A DNA stretch of 64,000 nucleotides from an uncultured Collinsella sp. (lineage in GTDB: Bacteria; Actinomycetota; Coriobacteriia; Coriobacteriales; Coriobacteriaceae), in the NCBI GenBank assembly GCA_902494565.1, contig CABUTN010000003.1, positions 1 through 64,000 of the forward strand, written 5' to 3'. Shown one piece after another: positions 23,969-32,930 of the stretch. The translations under genes were made by a program, and so were the position numbers. The notes below the pieces were generated by a model that did no database searches, had not been told where the DNA came from, and saw only the letters and a program-made list of their open reading frames with translations. How positions within the stretch are numbered: position 1 is the stretch's first letter; every line of letters starts with the position of its first letter.

Positions 23969-24405
23969 CAGATACGACAGGAAGAAAGCGGCTGCTCAGA
24001 GCGCACTTGGGGAACAACAGGAGAGGCCCCGTATACCAGGGGCCGCCGAATTGCGATGTATGCTTTGGTCAAATCCTTCATAGCGGGGAGGTATTCTAGC
24101 AGCCGTCTTCGCCCCTTTCAAGGGATGTAACCCAGACGTTGATTTTCTTCACCGAGGCGCCATCGTTGACGGGTGGCGTGCTTCTCTATCGCCACACCGC
24201 GGGGCGAGGGAACGCCGCGGCGAGCTTGTACATCGGCTATGTGTGCAGCTGCGAGCGTGTCGCCGGCGCGCGCTGGGCGCCAGTCCGATCCGGCCGACTC
24301 TTGCCGACGGTCGGTCGCCGTCCTCCTCCATCTCCGCCTGCTCTGTTTTTGCTCGGCTCCCTTGTCGTATCATGGACGGACGAGAATTGAGCGAAGGCGG
24401 TACGT

Positions 24406-24747
24406 ATGAACATCCAGATATTCGGCACGAAGAAAAGCTTCGATACTAAGAAGGCGCAGCGCTATTTCAAGGAACGTCGTGTGAAGTTCCAGTTCATCGA
24501 CTTGAAGGAAAAGGGGATGAGCAAAGGCGAGCTCGAAAGCGTGGCGCGCGCCGTCGGCGGGATCGACGCTGTGATCGATCCAAAGGCGAAAGATGCCGAC
24601 ACGGTTGCGCTCGTACAGTATCTTGCTGCCGACCAGAAGTTCGAAAAGGTGCTCGATAACCAGCAGATTCTTCGTGAGCCCATCGTTCGCAACGGCCGCC
24701 AGGCAACCGTTGGCTACGAGCCTGACGTGTGGAAGGGCTGGGAATAA
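24406..24747 (+). CDS. ArsC/Spx-family protein lacking the redox cysteines
   Basis: A 113-residue thioredoxin-fold protein of the ArsC/Spx/YffB group: MNIQIFGTKKSFDTKKAQRY, then VKFQFIDLKEKGMSKGEL and the cis-Pro region LREPIVRNGRQATVGY. Arsenate reductases and Spx carry Cys (often CxxC) in the first loop; here that loop is GTKKSFDTKKA with no Cys, and the whole protein lacks Cys. It therefore cannot work as a thiol reductase and is more likely a binding or regulatory protein. Transcribed alone, ending at a strong terminator. CGGCTGGGAATAAAG is nearly duplicated at its 3' end. Confidence 0.85.
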   Translation: MNIQIFGTKKSFDTKKAQRYFKERRVKFQFIDLKEKGMSKGELESVARAVGGIDAVIDPKAKDADTVALVQYLAADQKFEKVLDNQQILREPIVRNGRQATVGYEPDVWKGWE

Positions 24748-24766
24748 AGCGGCTGGGAATAAAGTG

Positions 24767-24808
24767 AAGCGCCCACGCCCGTGGTTTTATCCACGGACGC
24801 GGGCGCTT
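24767..24808 (+). terminator. Terminator of the ArsC-like gene
   Basis: An 18-bp stem (24767-24784 with 24791-24808, one mismatch) with loop TTTTAT. 24809-24934 carries no gene. Confidence 0.8.
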
Positions 24809-24934
24809 GCGTAAGACGTCTCTTGTCGTTTGAGTGGAGCGCCCCGGCGGCGCTGAACAACGCGCCCCGGTGACGTGGCTCGGGGCTCTTTGTGCCGCGC
24901 ATCTATGAGAGGAGATATTTGATGCGCATGGGCG

Positions 24935-26713
24935 CTACTCCATGTAGCCACCCTGAATGGCGGAAACTGCATGCTCGGTAAAGAACTTGAGCGTGCCGGA
25001 GGTATAGCGATTAGCCTTGGGCTTCCAAGCGGCTCGGCGCTCGGCCAGGACGGCATCGATCTCGGCCGGCTCCATCTCCTTGCCGGCGATGCCCACAATA
25101 GACAGCGAGCGCTCGGGGATGTTGATCTGGATAAGGTCGCCCTCCTCGATCAGGGCAATCGGGCCGCCCACGGCAGCCTCGGGCGAAACGTGACCGATAG
25201 CCGGGCCCTTGGAGGCGCCGGAGAAGCGGCCATCGGTGATAAGGGCAATGCTCGCACCCAGCTCGGGATCGCTGGCGATAGCCTCGGTGGTGTAGAACAT
25301 CTCGGGCATGCCGGAGCCCTTGGGGCCCTCATAACGAATGATGACGGCATCGCCGGGCTTAATCTCGTGCGTCAGGACGGCGTGGATAGCGTCCTCCTCA
25401 CAATCGAACGGGCGAGCCTTAAGCGTGGCCCGGAACATCTCGCGCGGAACAACCGTGTGTTTGACGACGGCACCCTCGGGGGCAAGGTTGCCGTGGAGGA
25501 TGGCGATAGAGCCGTCGGTACCAAAAGCCTGGTCAAACGGGCGAATAATGTCTTCGCGCTTGAGGTTCCACTTCTCCAAGTAGCGGCCGCACTTCTCGTA
25601 GTAGCCGTTGTTCTTAAGGTCCTCGAGGTTTTCGCCGAGGGTCTTGCCGGTGACGGTCATAACGTCGAGGTGAAGCATCGACTTGATCTCCTCCATGATG
25701 CGCGGCACGCCACCCGCATAGTAGAAGAACTGCGCCGGCCACTCACCTGCGGGGCGAACGTTGAGCAGGTAGTGGGCGCCACGGTGCAGGCGATCGAAGT
25801 CGTCGGCGGACATCTCGATGCCAAACTCGCGGGCAATCGCGGGGATATGCAGCAGCGAGTTGGTGGAGCCCGAAATGGCACCGTGGACCATAATGAGGTT
25901 CTCGAAGGACTCCTTGGTCACGATGTCGCGCGGGCACAGGTTGTGTTCGGAGAGCCACACGGACTGACGGCCGGCCTCGCGCGCAAACTCACGCAGATCG
26001 GAGCTGGTTGCGGGCAGCAGGGCCGTGCCGGGGAGCATAAGGCCCAGGGCCTCGGCGGTAACCTGCATGGTCGACGCGGTGCCCATAAACGAGCAGGCAC
26101 CGCAGCTGGGGCATGCGTTGTGCTTGGCAAACTCAAGCTCCTCGCGGTAGATCTCGCCGCGCTCGTAGCGGGCAGAAATCGCGCCGAGCTGTTCCAGGGT
26201 CAACAAATCGGGACCGGCATCCATGACACCGCCGGTAACGACGATGGAGGGGATGTTGATGCGGCCCATGGCCATGAGGTTCGCAGGCAGGCCCTTATCG
26301 CAGCTGGCGACAAAGACACCGGCGTCGAACGGGGTGGCCTTGGCATGGATCTCGATCATGTTGGCGATCATGTCGCGGCTGGGCAGCGAGTAGTTGATGC
26401 CGTCGTGGCCCTGTGCCTCGCCATCGCAGATATCGGTGCAGAAGTAACGGGCACCGTGACCGCCAGCCTCGGCAACGCCAGCACGAACCTCCTCGACCAG
26501 CTCAAACAGGCCAGCAGAACCCGGGTGCGAGTCGCCAAACGTCGACTCGATAATGACCTGTGGCTTGTCCAGATCCTCGATCGTCCAGCCGGAGCCCAGA
26601 CGCAGCGGGTCCATCTCGGGGCTGATGGTGCGAAACTTGCCGGAACGCGGCTGCAGCTTGGCAACCAAGTCGGCTGCCTCCTGCTGAATCTGTGCCTTGG
26701 TCTTCTCGTCCAT
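24935..26713 (-). CDS. IlvD/Edd-family dehydratase, probably sugar-acid specific
   Basis: 592 residues of the iron-sulfur dehydratase family that includes dihydroxy-acid, phosphogluconate and sugar-acid dehydratases. Cluster cysteines are seen in TDICDGEAQGHDG, ASCDKGLPANL and CPSCGACSFMGTASTM. The gene follows a GntP-type permease and is divergent from a FadR-type regulator, with KDG kinase and aldolase in the same window. A hexonate dehydratase producing KDG therefore fits better than isoleucine/valine synthesis; no other ilv gene is present. Start ATG 26713 follows GAGGAG at 6 nt. Confidence 0.82.
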   Translation of the reverse strand: MDEKTKAQIQQEAADLVAKLQPRSGKFRTISPEMDPLRLGSGWTIEDLDKPQVIIESTFGDSHPGSAGLFELVEEVRAGVAEAGGHGARYFCTDICDGEAQGHDGINYSLPSRDMIANMIEIHAKATPFDAGVFVASCDKGLPANLMAMGRINIPSIVVTGGVMDAGPDLLTLEQLGAISARYERGEIYREELEFAKHNACPSCGACSFMGTASTMQVTAEALGLMLPGTALLPATSSDLREFAREAGRQSVWLSEHNLCPRDIVTKESFENLIMVHGAISGSTNSLLHIPAIAREFGIEMSADDFDRLHRGAHYLLNVRPAGEWPAQFFYYAGGVPRIMEEIKSMLHLDVMTVTGKTLGENLEDLKNNGYYEKCGRYLEKWNLKREDIIRPFDQAFGTDGSIAILHGNLAPEGAVVKHTVVPREMFRATLKARPFDCEEDAIHAVLTHEIKPGDAVIIRYEGPKGSGMPEMFYTTEAIASDPELGASIALITDGRFSGASKGPAIGHVSPEAAVGGPIALIEEGDLIQINIPERSLSIVGIAGKEMEPAEIDAVLAERRAAWKPKANRYTSGTLKFFTEHAVSAIQGGYME

Positions 26714-26820
26714 AATGCTCTCCTCTTTTGGTTTGAACGGTTGTACCAATCGTTGGTTAATGAATCAGGTGAAATGGGTACCGAGCGATGCACTCGGCGA
26801 AAGATGCTTAGCTACGCGAA

Positions 26821-28182
26821 CTAGGCGAAGAACGAAATCACCAGGGCGCAGGCAAGACCCGAAAGGCCGATGAGCGTCTCCATAACGGTCCAGGACTTGA
26901 GGGTGGTCCTCTCGTCAATCTCCAGGAATGAGGAGCACATCCAAAAACCGGCATCGTTGACGTGCGAGAGGGCCGTGGCACCGCCGCAGATGGCAAGACA
27001 GATAGCGGCACGCATGAGCACCGAAGCACCGGCAACCGCGGGCATGGCGGCCATAATGCCCGATGCCATGGTCATAGCGACGATGGAGCTGCCGACAGAG
27101 GCACGCACCATGACGGCAATCAAAAAGGCAACAACCACCAAAGGCAGCGGTGAAGCCTCGAGCATAGGGCCAATAACCTGGCCCAAGCCGCAGTCCTGCA
27201 GCATCCAGCGAATGACGCCGCCGCAAGCGATAACCAGCAAGATCATGCCGACGGGCTTAAGAGAGCGGTCGAGCAAGGCCTTGAGCTCGGCGCCGGAGTA
27301 GCCGCGGCGCGCGCCCAGCAGATACATCGCGACGAGCGTGGCGAGCGTCAAAGCGACGAACGGCTTGCCCAGGAAGGCGAGAATCGAGGCGAACTCGGCG
27401 GGCATGGGGATATAAGAGGACAACGTGCCCAGCAAAATCAGACAAAGCGGCGTGAGCACGATGACAAGCACCATGCCAAAGGAGGGAAGCTCCTTTTCGT
27501 CGCTCGCACCCTCGGCAGAGGTAAAGTGCTCCGGAACATCGGTAAAAATGCGACCGCCCACGTTGCGGCCCCAGATGACGCCGGCAATCGCCATGGCGAT
27601 GAAGGCGGTGGGGATACCGACGAGGATCATGGTGCCCAGGTCGACACCGAGCGTGCCGGCGACCAGAACCGACCCGGCCGATGGCGGCACAAACGCATAG
27701 CCAGCGGCAAGTCCCGCGAGTAGCGCGATGCCGTAGTAGAGCGTCGACTTTTTGGTCTGCGATGCCACGCTAAACGCAAGCGGAATCAAAACGACCACGC
27801 CGGCCTCAAAGAACACCGTAGTACCGATGACCAGACCGGTAATGCCCAGTGCCCAGCTGGAGTGACCCTGCCCAAAGGTATCGATGAAGGTCTGGGCGAT
27901 CTTCTTGGCGCCGCCGCTCTCTTCAAGAATCTGACCAAACATCGAGCCCAGGCCAATGAGCAGGGCGATGTTTTGCAGCGTGGTGCCCACGCCCTTGGTG
28001 ACGGTGTCTGCCACCATGTCGAGCGGCATGCCGGCGCCGATACCGATCACGAGCGCCGAGACCATCATCGAAAGCACGGGATGCAGCTTGAACTTGATGA
28101 TGAGCGCAAGCAGCAGCGCGATGCCCACGATGGCGGCGATGACCAGCCTGGTGGGATCAGCCATAAACGTTGGGTCTGACAT
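26821..28182 (-). CDS. GntP-family gluconate/sugar-acid permease
   Basis: A 453-residue H+ symporter with 12-14 hydrophobic segments, typical of GntP. Family features include LIIKFKLHPVLSMMVSALVIG near the N-terminus, FFEAGVVVLIPLAF and the C-terminal GGATALSHVNDAGFWM box. It imports a hexonate for the dehydratase encoded 107 bp downstream. Start ATG 28182 has GGAGG 4 nt upstream; ATG 28164 is a weaker alternative. The promoter contains CATCAGACCT sites for the divergent regulator. Confidence 0.92.
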   Translation of the reverse strand: MSDPTFMADPTRLVIAAIVGIALLLALIIKFKLHPVLSMMVSALVIGIGAGMPLDMVADTVTKGVGTTLQNIALLIGLGSMFGQILEESGGAKKIAQTFIDTFGQGHSSWALGITGLVIGTTVFFEAGVVVLIPLAFSVASQTKKSTLYYGIALLAGLAAGYAFVPPSAGSVLVAGTLGVDLGTMILVGIPTAFIAMAIAGVIWGRNVGGRIFTDVPEHFTSAEGASDEKELPSFGMVLVIVLTPLCLILLGTLSSYIPMPAEFASILAFLGKPFVALTLATLVAMYLLGARRGYSGAELKALLDRSLKPVGMILLVIACGGVIRWMLQDCGLGQVIGPMLEASPLPLVVVAFLIAVMVRASVGSSIVAMTMASGIMAAMPAVAGASVLMRAAICLAICGGATALSHVNDAGFWMCSSFLEIDERTTLKSWTVMETLIGLSGLACALVISFFA

Positions 28183-28195
28183 CTTTCCTCCAATT

Positions 28196-28392
28196 CATCA
28201 GACCTTTTGAATTCGTCTTAGACTATAGCGTGTTTTCAATAGGTCTGATGTTTAAAAGGGAAACTTTTTTCAAAATACATCTGATGTATTTCCTGAACGA
28301 TCTGTTTTTGACGGTAAACGGCTACTTACAGCTCTCCATTGTCGGAGCGAACCACCGCGGCTTCTGTTAAATGAGCTAGAATAGCTCTGATG
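28196..28392. promoter_or_regulatory. Shared promoter with four CATCAGA/TCTGATG sites
   Basis: CATCAGACCT (28196-28205) and its exact complement AGGTCTGATG (28241-28250) flank the presumed gntP promoter; TCTGATG recurs at 28280-28286 and 28386-28392, the latter just before the regulator gene. Repetition in a divergent region next to a FadR-type gene marks these as its likely operators, controlling the transporter and itself. Confidence 0.65.
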
Positions 28393-28416
28393 AATTCTTT
28401 TGATATGAGGTGAAGC

Positions 28417-29109
28417 GTGGCACGAGCCGATTCGGGACTCCCCGAGCAGATTTCGGAGAAAATTATTCAACTGATCCTGGATGAGCATCTTGAGCAAGGC
28501 GACCGCCTGCCCAAGGAGGCTGTGCTCGTCGAGCGCCTGGGTGCTGGCAGGAGCACCGTACGCGAGGCTATGAAGCTGCTGCAGTCACGCAACATCGTGC
28601 GCATTAAGCAGGGCTCGGGCACCTATGTGGCGTCAAACCCCGGCGTTGCCGACGACCCGCTGGGCTTTACCTTTATCGACGACAAGCAGCGTCTGGCGCG
28701 CGACCTACTCGAAGTTCGCTTTATGATCGAGCCGCAGATGGCCAGCATGGCCGCAGAGCACGCGACCGACGATCAAATCATCTGCATCAAAGAGCTCTGC
28801 GACGAATCCGAGCGCCTGGCCGAGGCCGGTGAGGATTACTCCGCCGCCGACACCGCGTTCCACAATGCCATTGCCGAGAGCTCCGGAAACCTCGTCGTTC
28901 CCCGCCTGATGGGCGTGCTCAAGGCATCTGTCCCCCTGTTTATTGACGTGACCGGCAAAAAGCTGGTTGAGGAAACCATCCGCACCCACCGCGGCGTGGC
29001 CGACGCCATCGCCGCGCGCAATCCCACCGCAGCGCACGACGCGATGTACCTGCATCTGGTGTACAACCGCAACATGATCGCAGAGGGAGCGCAGGAACAG
29101 AGCAAATAG
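28417..29109 (+). CDS. FadR-type GntR regulator of the hexonate genes
   Basis: A 230-residue regulator: winged helix (LPEQISEKIIQLILDEHLEQ, then GAGRSTVREAMKLLQSRN, IKQGSGTYV) and an FCD domain with D...H (ADTAFHNAIAES) and late His (RTHRGVADAI; YLHLVYN) that usually bind a metal and a small acid. It is divergent from gntP-ilvD and likely their repressor, with a sugar acid as inducer. The start is GTG 28417 behind GAGGTGAAGC; no upstream ATG fits. The stretch 29110-29151 downstream has a weak terminator-like dyad. Confidence 0.87.
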   Translation: MARADSGLPEQISEKIIQLILDEHLEQGDRLPKEAVLVERLGAGRSTVREAMKLLQSRNIVRIKQGSGTYVASNPGVADDPLGFTFIDDKQRLARDLLEVRFMIEPQMASMAAEHATDDQIICIKELCDESERLAEAGEDYSAADTAFHNAIAESSGNLVVPRLMGVLKASVPLFIDVTGKKLVEETIRTHRGVADAIAARNPTAAHDAMYLHLVYNRNMIAEGAQEQSK

Positions 29110-29151
29110 ACATCCGCACGGCAAGGGCGAGACCACCGTTCGCCTTTTAAA

Positions 29152-29165
29152 AGTGAACGTTCACC
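29152..29165 (+). promoter_or_regulatory. Pectin-regulon operator upstream of dhuD
   Basis: AGTGAACGTTCACC contains the perfect palindrome GTGAACGTTCAC (29153-29164), the same site as at 36626, 43910, 48803 and 48841. A half-match ATGAACGTTTC follows at 29242, just before dhuD. Confidence 0.8.
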
Positions 29166-29269
29166 TGATTTTAGGGAATAAGGGGTGGCTATTACGCCGC
29201 TTCACCTATACTGACCTTGTATGAAAAGCAAGACTTATATAGATGAACGTTTCTTTTGAAAGGATCGCT

Positions 29270-30079
29270 ATGTCTGATCTTATGGACAGCTTCCGTCTGG
29301 ACGGCAAGGTCGCACTGGTGACCGGCGCCACCTACGGCATTGGCATGGCCATTGCCGAGGCGCTCGGAGAGGCCGGCGCCAAGATCGCCTTTAACGCCCG
29401 TCACGCCGACAAAGTCGCCGAAGCCGAGAAGCACTACCGTGAGCTGGGCTTTGACGCTCACGGCTATGTTGCCGACGTCACCGACGAGACTGTCGTCGCC
29501 GAGCTCATCGCCAAGATCGAGGCCGACTTTGGCACCACGCCCGACATCCTGGTCAACAACGCCGGCGTCATCCAGCGTACCCCGATGCTCGACATGAGCG
29601 CCGAGGACTTCCGCCGCGTCGTCGATATTGACCTCAACGCACCGTTTATCGTGTCCAAGGCCTGCCTGCCCGGCATGATCGCCAAGGGCCACGGCAAGAT
29701 CATCAACATCTGCTCGATGATGAGCGAGCTGGGCCGCGAGACCATCGCCGGCTATGCCGCGGCCAAGGGCGGACTCAAGATGCTCACCAAGAACATCTGC
29801 TCGGAGTTTGGCGAGGCCAATATCCAGTGCAACGGCATTGGACCCGGCTACATCGCCACGCCGCAGACCGCACCGCTGCGCGAGACGCAGCCCGACGGCA
29901 GCCGCCACCCGTTTGACCAGTTCATCATTGCCAAGACGCCGGCCGCCCGTTGGGGCACGCCCGAGGATCTGAAGGGCCCCGCCGTGTTCTTGGCTTCCGA
30001 CGCGTCGAACTTCGTCAACGGCCACATCCTCTACGTCGACGGCGGCATCCTCGCATACATTGGAAAGCAGCCTCAATAA
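29270..30079 (+). CDS. dhuD: SDR dehydrogenase, DhuD/KduD type
   Basis: A 269-residue short-chain dehydrogenase that should reduce 3-deoxy-D-glycero-2,5-hexodiulosonate to KDG. TGATYGIG is the nucleotide-binding loop, NNAGV the structural motif, and Ser (ICSMMS) with Tyr-x-x-x-Lys (YAAAKGG) form the active site. The C-terminus DGGILAYIGKQP is typical of KduD/gluconate 5-dehydrogenase. The next gene encodes an RpiB-fold isomerase, the partner pattern described for streptococcal DhuD-DhuI in unsaturated uronate breakdown, so that role is preferred over gluconate. ATG 29270 follows GAAAGGA; a start at 29243 overlaps the operator half-site. Confidence 0.87.
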   Translation: MSDLMDSFRLDGKVALVTGATYGIGMAIAEALGEAGAKIAFNARHADKVAEAEKHYRELGFDAHGYVADVTDETVVAELIAKIEADFGTTPDILVNNAGVIQRTPMLDMSAEDFRRVVDIDLNAPFIVSKACLPGMIAKGHGKIINICSMMSELGRETIAGYAAAKGGLKMLTKNICSEFGEANIQCNGIGPGYIATPQTAPLRETQPDGSRHPFDQFIIAKTPAARWGTPEDLKGPAVFLASDASNFVNGHILYVDGGILAYIGKQPQ

Positions 30080-30081
30080 GC

Positions 30082-30194
30082 GTCACCGCAACTGCCCACA
30101 TCAGGTTTCATCCACTCGTTTTTCATTTGAGTTGCGGTGAGATAAGGATTGGTTTTGGCTTCTATCAGGCAAAACAGTCCGTATTCCACCGCAA
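30082..30194. repeat. Palindromic element, family D, copy 3 (composite)
   Basis: GTCACCGCAACT (30082-30093) pairs with AGTTGCGGTGAG (30130-30141), while TTGCGGTGAGATA (30132-30144) also pairs with TATTCCACCGCAA (30182-30194). Two mutually exclusive hairpins share the middle arm. It lies between dhuD and dhuI inside one transcription unit. Confidence 0.75.
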
Positions 30195-30219
30195 GTTAGA
30201 AATAGGAAGGTAATTCGCA

Positions 30220-30861
30220 ATGAAAATCGCTCTGATCAATGAGAACTCTCAGAACTCCAAGAACCCCATGATCGAGGCTGCCCTTAAGAAGGTTGTCGAG
30301 CCCATGGGTCACACCGTCTTTAACTACGGTATGTATGCCGACGCCGACTCTAAGCCGCTCACCTACGTGCAAAACGGCATCCTGGCCGCCGTGCTGCTGA
30401 ACTCCGGCGCTGCCGACTACGTCGTGACCGGCTGCGGCACCGGCGAGGGCGCTATGCTCGCCTGTAACTCCTTCCCCGGCGTGCTGTGCGGCCATGTTGC
30501 CGACCCGCTCGATGCCTACACCTTTGCCCAGGTCAACGATGGCAACGCCGTCGCCATGCCCTTCGCGCTCAAGAACGGCTGGGGCCAGGAGCTCAACCTC
30601 GAGTACACCTTCGAGAAGCTCTTTGGCTTTGGTTCGGGCAACGGTTACCCCGCCGAGCGCGTTGAGCCCGAGCAGCGCAACAAGAAGATTCTCGATGGCG
30701 TGCGCGCTGTGACCATGCGTCCGCTCGTCGACGTCCTGGGCGAAATCGATCAGGACCTGGTGAAGGGCGCACTTGCCGGCGAGCACTTCCAGGAGTACTT
30801 CTTTGCCAACGCAACCGACGAGGCCATCATCGCCAAGGTCAAGGAGATCCTGGGCCTCTAA
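30220..30861 (+). CDS. dhuI: RpiB/LacAB-fold isomerase, DhuI type
   Basis: A 213-residue sugar isomerase of the RpiB/LacA/LacB fold, longer than ribose-phosphate isomerase (about 150) and equal in size to DhuI, which converts 4-deoxy-L-threo-5-hexosulose-uronate to the diketo acid used by DhuD. YVVTGCGTGEGAMLACN is the active-site loop, followed by PGVLCGHVADP. It replaces the cupin-type KduI; no KduI gene is seen. Start ATG 30220 has AGGAAGG upstream. It is co-directional with dhuD, 140 bp apart, and ends at a strong terminator. Confidence 0.87.
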   Translation: MKIALINENSQNSKNPMIEAALKKVVEPMGHTVFNYGMYADADSKPLTYVQNGILAAVLLNSGAADYVVTGCGTGEGAMLACNSFPGVLCGHVADPLDAYTFAQVNDGNAVAMPFALKNGWGQELNLEYTFEKLFGFGSGNGYPAERVEPEQRNKKILDGVRAVTMRPLVDVLGEIDQDLVKGALAGEHFQEYFFANATDEAIIAKVKEILGL

Positions 30862-30886
30862 TCGCACGGCTCATTGCTGCCAACGC

Positions 30887-30927
30887 AAGCGGCGGTCGTC
30901 CCACGTACGGGACGACCGCCGCTTTTT
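30887..30927 (+). terminator. Terminator of the dhuD-dhuI unit
   Basis: Perfect 16-bp stem (30887-30902 with 30909-30924), 6-nt loop and T5. Confidence 0.92.
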
Positions 30928-30980
30928 GCTATCTGTCGACTGGCGCCGCGGGGGCAGGTCCCCATGCATCAAGGAGTTGA

Positions 30981-32930
30981 CTAGAGCTCGCAGGCAACCT
31001 TATAGCCATCGCCGATGGCATCGCGGATGTTGCCACACTTCTGGGCATCGCCCAGCACGTGGACAGCAACGCCAGCAGCGGCAAGGTCGTCGGCCAGCTT
31101 GGTGTTGGGACGATAGCCCATGGCAAGCACCAGCGTATCGGCACCGGTGATGGTGTGGACCTCACCGTCCTTCTCGTAGCTGATAGTGTCCTCGGTAATC
31201 TCGGTCACCTTAGCCTCGGTCAGCACGTGGACACCCTTGGAGAGCATGCGCGTGATGAGCACCGCGCGACCGGCACCGCCCTCGTTGGCGGCGAGCGTCT
31301 TGGTCATCTCGATGACGGTGACATCGCGGTTGGCCGGCGACAGGTCGTTGACCAACGGGGCCAGGTAATCGGCCGTCTCGCAGCCAACGGTGCCGCCGCC
31401 CACGATGACGATCTTCTTGCCCGGGAAAGCCTTGCCGCCCAGCAGGTCGTCGGCCGTCATAACCTGCTTAAAGCCCTGCATGAAGGCCGGAGCGATGGGC
31501 TCGGCGCCATAAGCCAGGACAACCTCGTAGCCCGCGTAGTCACGCTGAATGTCCTCGGCAGTAAGCTCGGTGCCAAATACGCACTTCACGCCGGCCTCGG
31601 GCAGGCGACGATACTGATACTTGATCACGCGGGTGAGTTCCTGCTTTGCCGGCGGAACGGCTGCGATACGCATCTCGCCGCCCGGCTCGTCCTGCTTATC
31701 CACGAGCACCACGTTGTGACCGCGCTTGGCGGCAATGAACGCCGCCTCCATGCCCGCGGGACCGGCGCCCACAACCAGTACGTTCTTGGCCTCGGTGGCA
31801 GGCTCGTAGCCAGCCTCGTCACGCTCGACATCGGGGTTGATGGTGCAGGAGATGCGCTTGCCGAACATGATGCCGTTCAGGCAGCGCAGGCAGCCGATGC
31901 AGGGACGGATCTCGTCGGCGTTACCGGCGGCCGCCTTGTTGCAGAACTCGGCATCGCACAGGTTGGCGCGGCCCATCATGCAGATATCGGCGGCACCGTC
32001 CTCGATCAGCTCCTCGGCAATCCATGCCTCGTTAATGCGGCCGACCGTGGCAACGGGAATGTTGACATGCTTTTTGATCTCGCGCGAGCAGGCGGCGTGC
32101 GAGGCCTGCTGGGTGCCGGCGGCGGGGATCGCAGAGCCGCGCTTGATGGTGGTGCCGCCCGACACATGGATCATGTCGACGCCGGCCTTCTCCAGGCGAC
32201 GCGAGACGTAGATCATGTCGTTGAGGGTCAGGCCGCCGTCGGTGTACTCGTCGCCCGAGATGCGGACGTCGATGATGAAGTCCTTGCCGCAGCGCTCACG
32301 AATCTCGGCGATGACCTCGAGCAAGAAGCGCATGCGAGCGTCGAGCGAGCCACCGTACTCGTCGGTGCGCTTGTTGTAGAGCGGAGTCAAAAAGCCGCCG
32401 AGCATACCGTGGGCGTGTGCCGCATGAACCTCGACGCCATCGACGCCAGCCTTTTGCATACGCACGGCAGCGTCGCCAAACTGATGTGTGAGCTCGTGGA
32501 TCTCGTCGACCGTGATAGGACGCGGTGCCTCGCGGGCATAGGACGGTCCCACAAAGGACGGAGCAATCAGGCGCGGCGTGCCCGGAATGTTAAAGGCCAT
32601 GTAGGCGGGGTGGAAGAGCTGCGGCATGATCTTGCAGCCATACTCGTGGACGGCCGCGGCGAGCTTTTCCCAGCCGGGGATAAACGTGTCGTCGTAGCAG
32701 CACATGTCACCCGGAAGATAGGTATAGGTGGGCTCGACCGTCACGACCTCGGTGATGATGAGGCCTACGCCGCCCTTGGCGCGGGCACGGTAATGATCAA
32801 CCAAGTCGTCGGTCACATAGCCATGATCGGCCAGGTTGGTGGACACCGGCGGCATAAAGACGCGGTTCTTGACCTCGGTCGTACCGACCTTGATCGGGCT
32901 AAAGAGCATCGGATAGGCGGAGGACTCCAT
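30981..32930 (-). CDS. Old-yellow-enzyme/dienoyl-CoA-reductase-like oxidoreductase
   Basis: A 649-residue iron-sulfur flavoenzyme of the FadH/BaiCD/BaiH layout: an FMN TIM barrel (about 1-330; AHAHGMLGGFLTPLYNKRTDEYGG), a 4Fe-4S site (CIGCLRCLNG followed by a fourth Cys in SCTINP) and C-terminal FAD and NAD Rossmann domains (VVGAGPAGMEAA; IVGGGTVGCETA). Such enzymes reduce conjugated double bonds in fatty, bile or aromatic acids. The true substrate is unknown. Start ATG 32930 follows GAAAGGA; a longer frame to 33092 would run through hairpin D4. It lies between two pectin gene groups but has no operator of its own. Confidence 0.85.
   Translation of the reverse strand: MESSAYPMLFSPIKVGTTEVKNRVFMPPVSTNLADHGYVTDDLVDHYRARAKGGVGLIITEVVTVEPTYTYLPGDMCCYDDTFIPGWEKLAAAVHEYGCKIMPQLFHPAYMAFNIPGTPRLIAPSFVGPSYAREAPRPITVDEIHELTHQFGDAAVRMQKAGVDGVEVHAAHAHGMLGGFLTPLYNKRTDEYGGSLDARMRFLLEVIAEIRERCGKDFIIDVRISGDEYTDGGLTLNDMIYVSRRLEKAGVDMIHVSGGTTIKRGSAIPAAGTQQASHAACSREIKKHVNIPVATVGRINEAWIAEELIEDGAADICMMGRANLCDAEFCNKAAAGNADEIRPCIGCLRCLNGIMFGKRISCTINPDVERDEAGYEPATEAKNVLVVGAGPAGMEAAFIAAKRGHNVVLVDKQDEPGGEMRIAAVPPAKQELTRVIKYQYRRLPEAGVKCVFGTELTAEDIQRDYAGYEVVLAYGAEPIAPAFMQGFKQVMTADDLLGGKAFPGKKIVIVGGGTVGCETADYLAPLVNDLSPANRDVTVIEMTKTLAANEGGAGRAVLITRMLSKGVHVLTEAKVTEITEDTISYEKDGEVHTITGADTLVLAMGYRPNTKLADDLAAAGVAVHVLGDAQKCGNIRDAIGDGYKVACEL

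Noticed and set aside
24139..24390. An 83-codon frame between the DHA2 pump and the ArsC-like gene
   Set aside because: No ribosome site, Pro/Arg-rich low-complexity tail, overlapping frames on both strands of equal quality.
24935..26713. Biosynthetic dihydroxy-acid dehydratase (ilvD)
   Set aside because: Not excluded by motif, but the GntP permease, FadR-type regulator and lack of ilv genes favour a sugar-acid dehydratase; no symbol is given.
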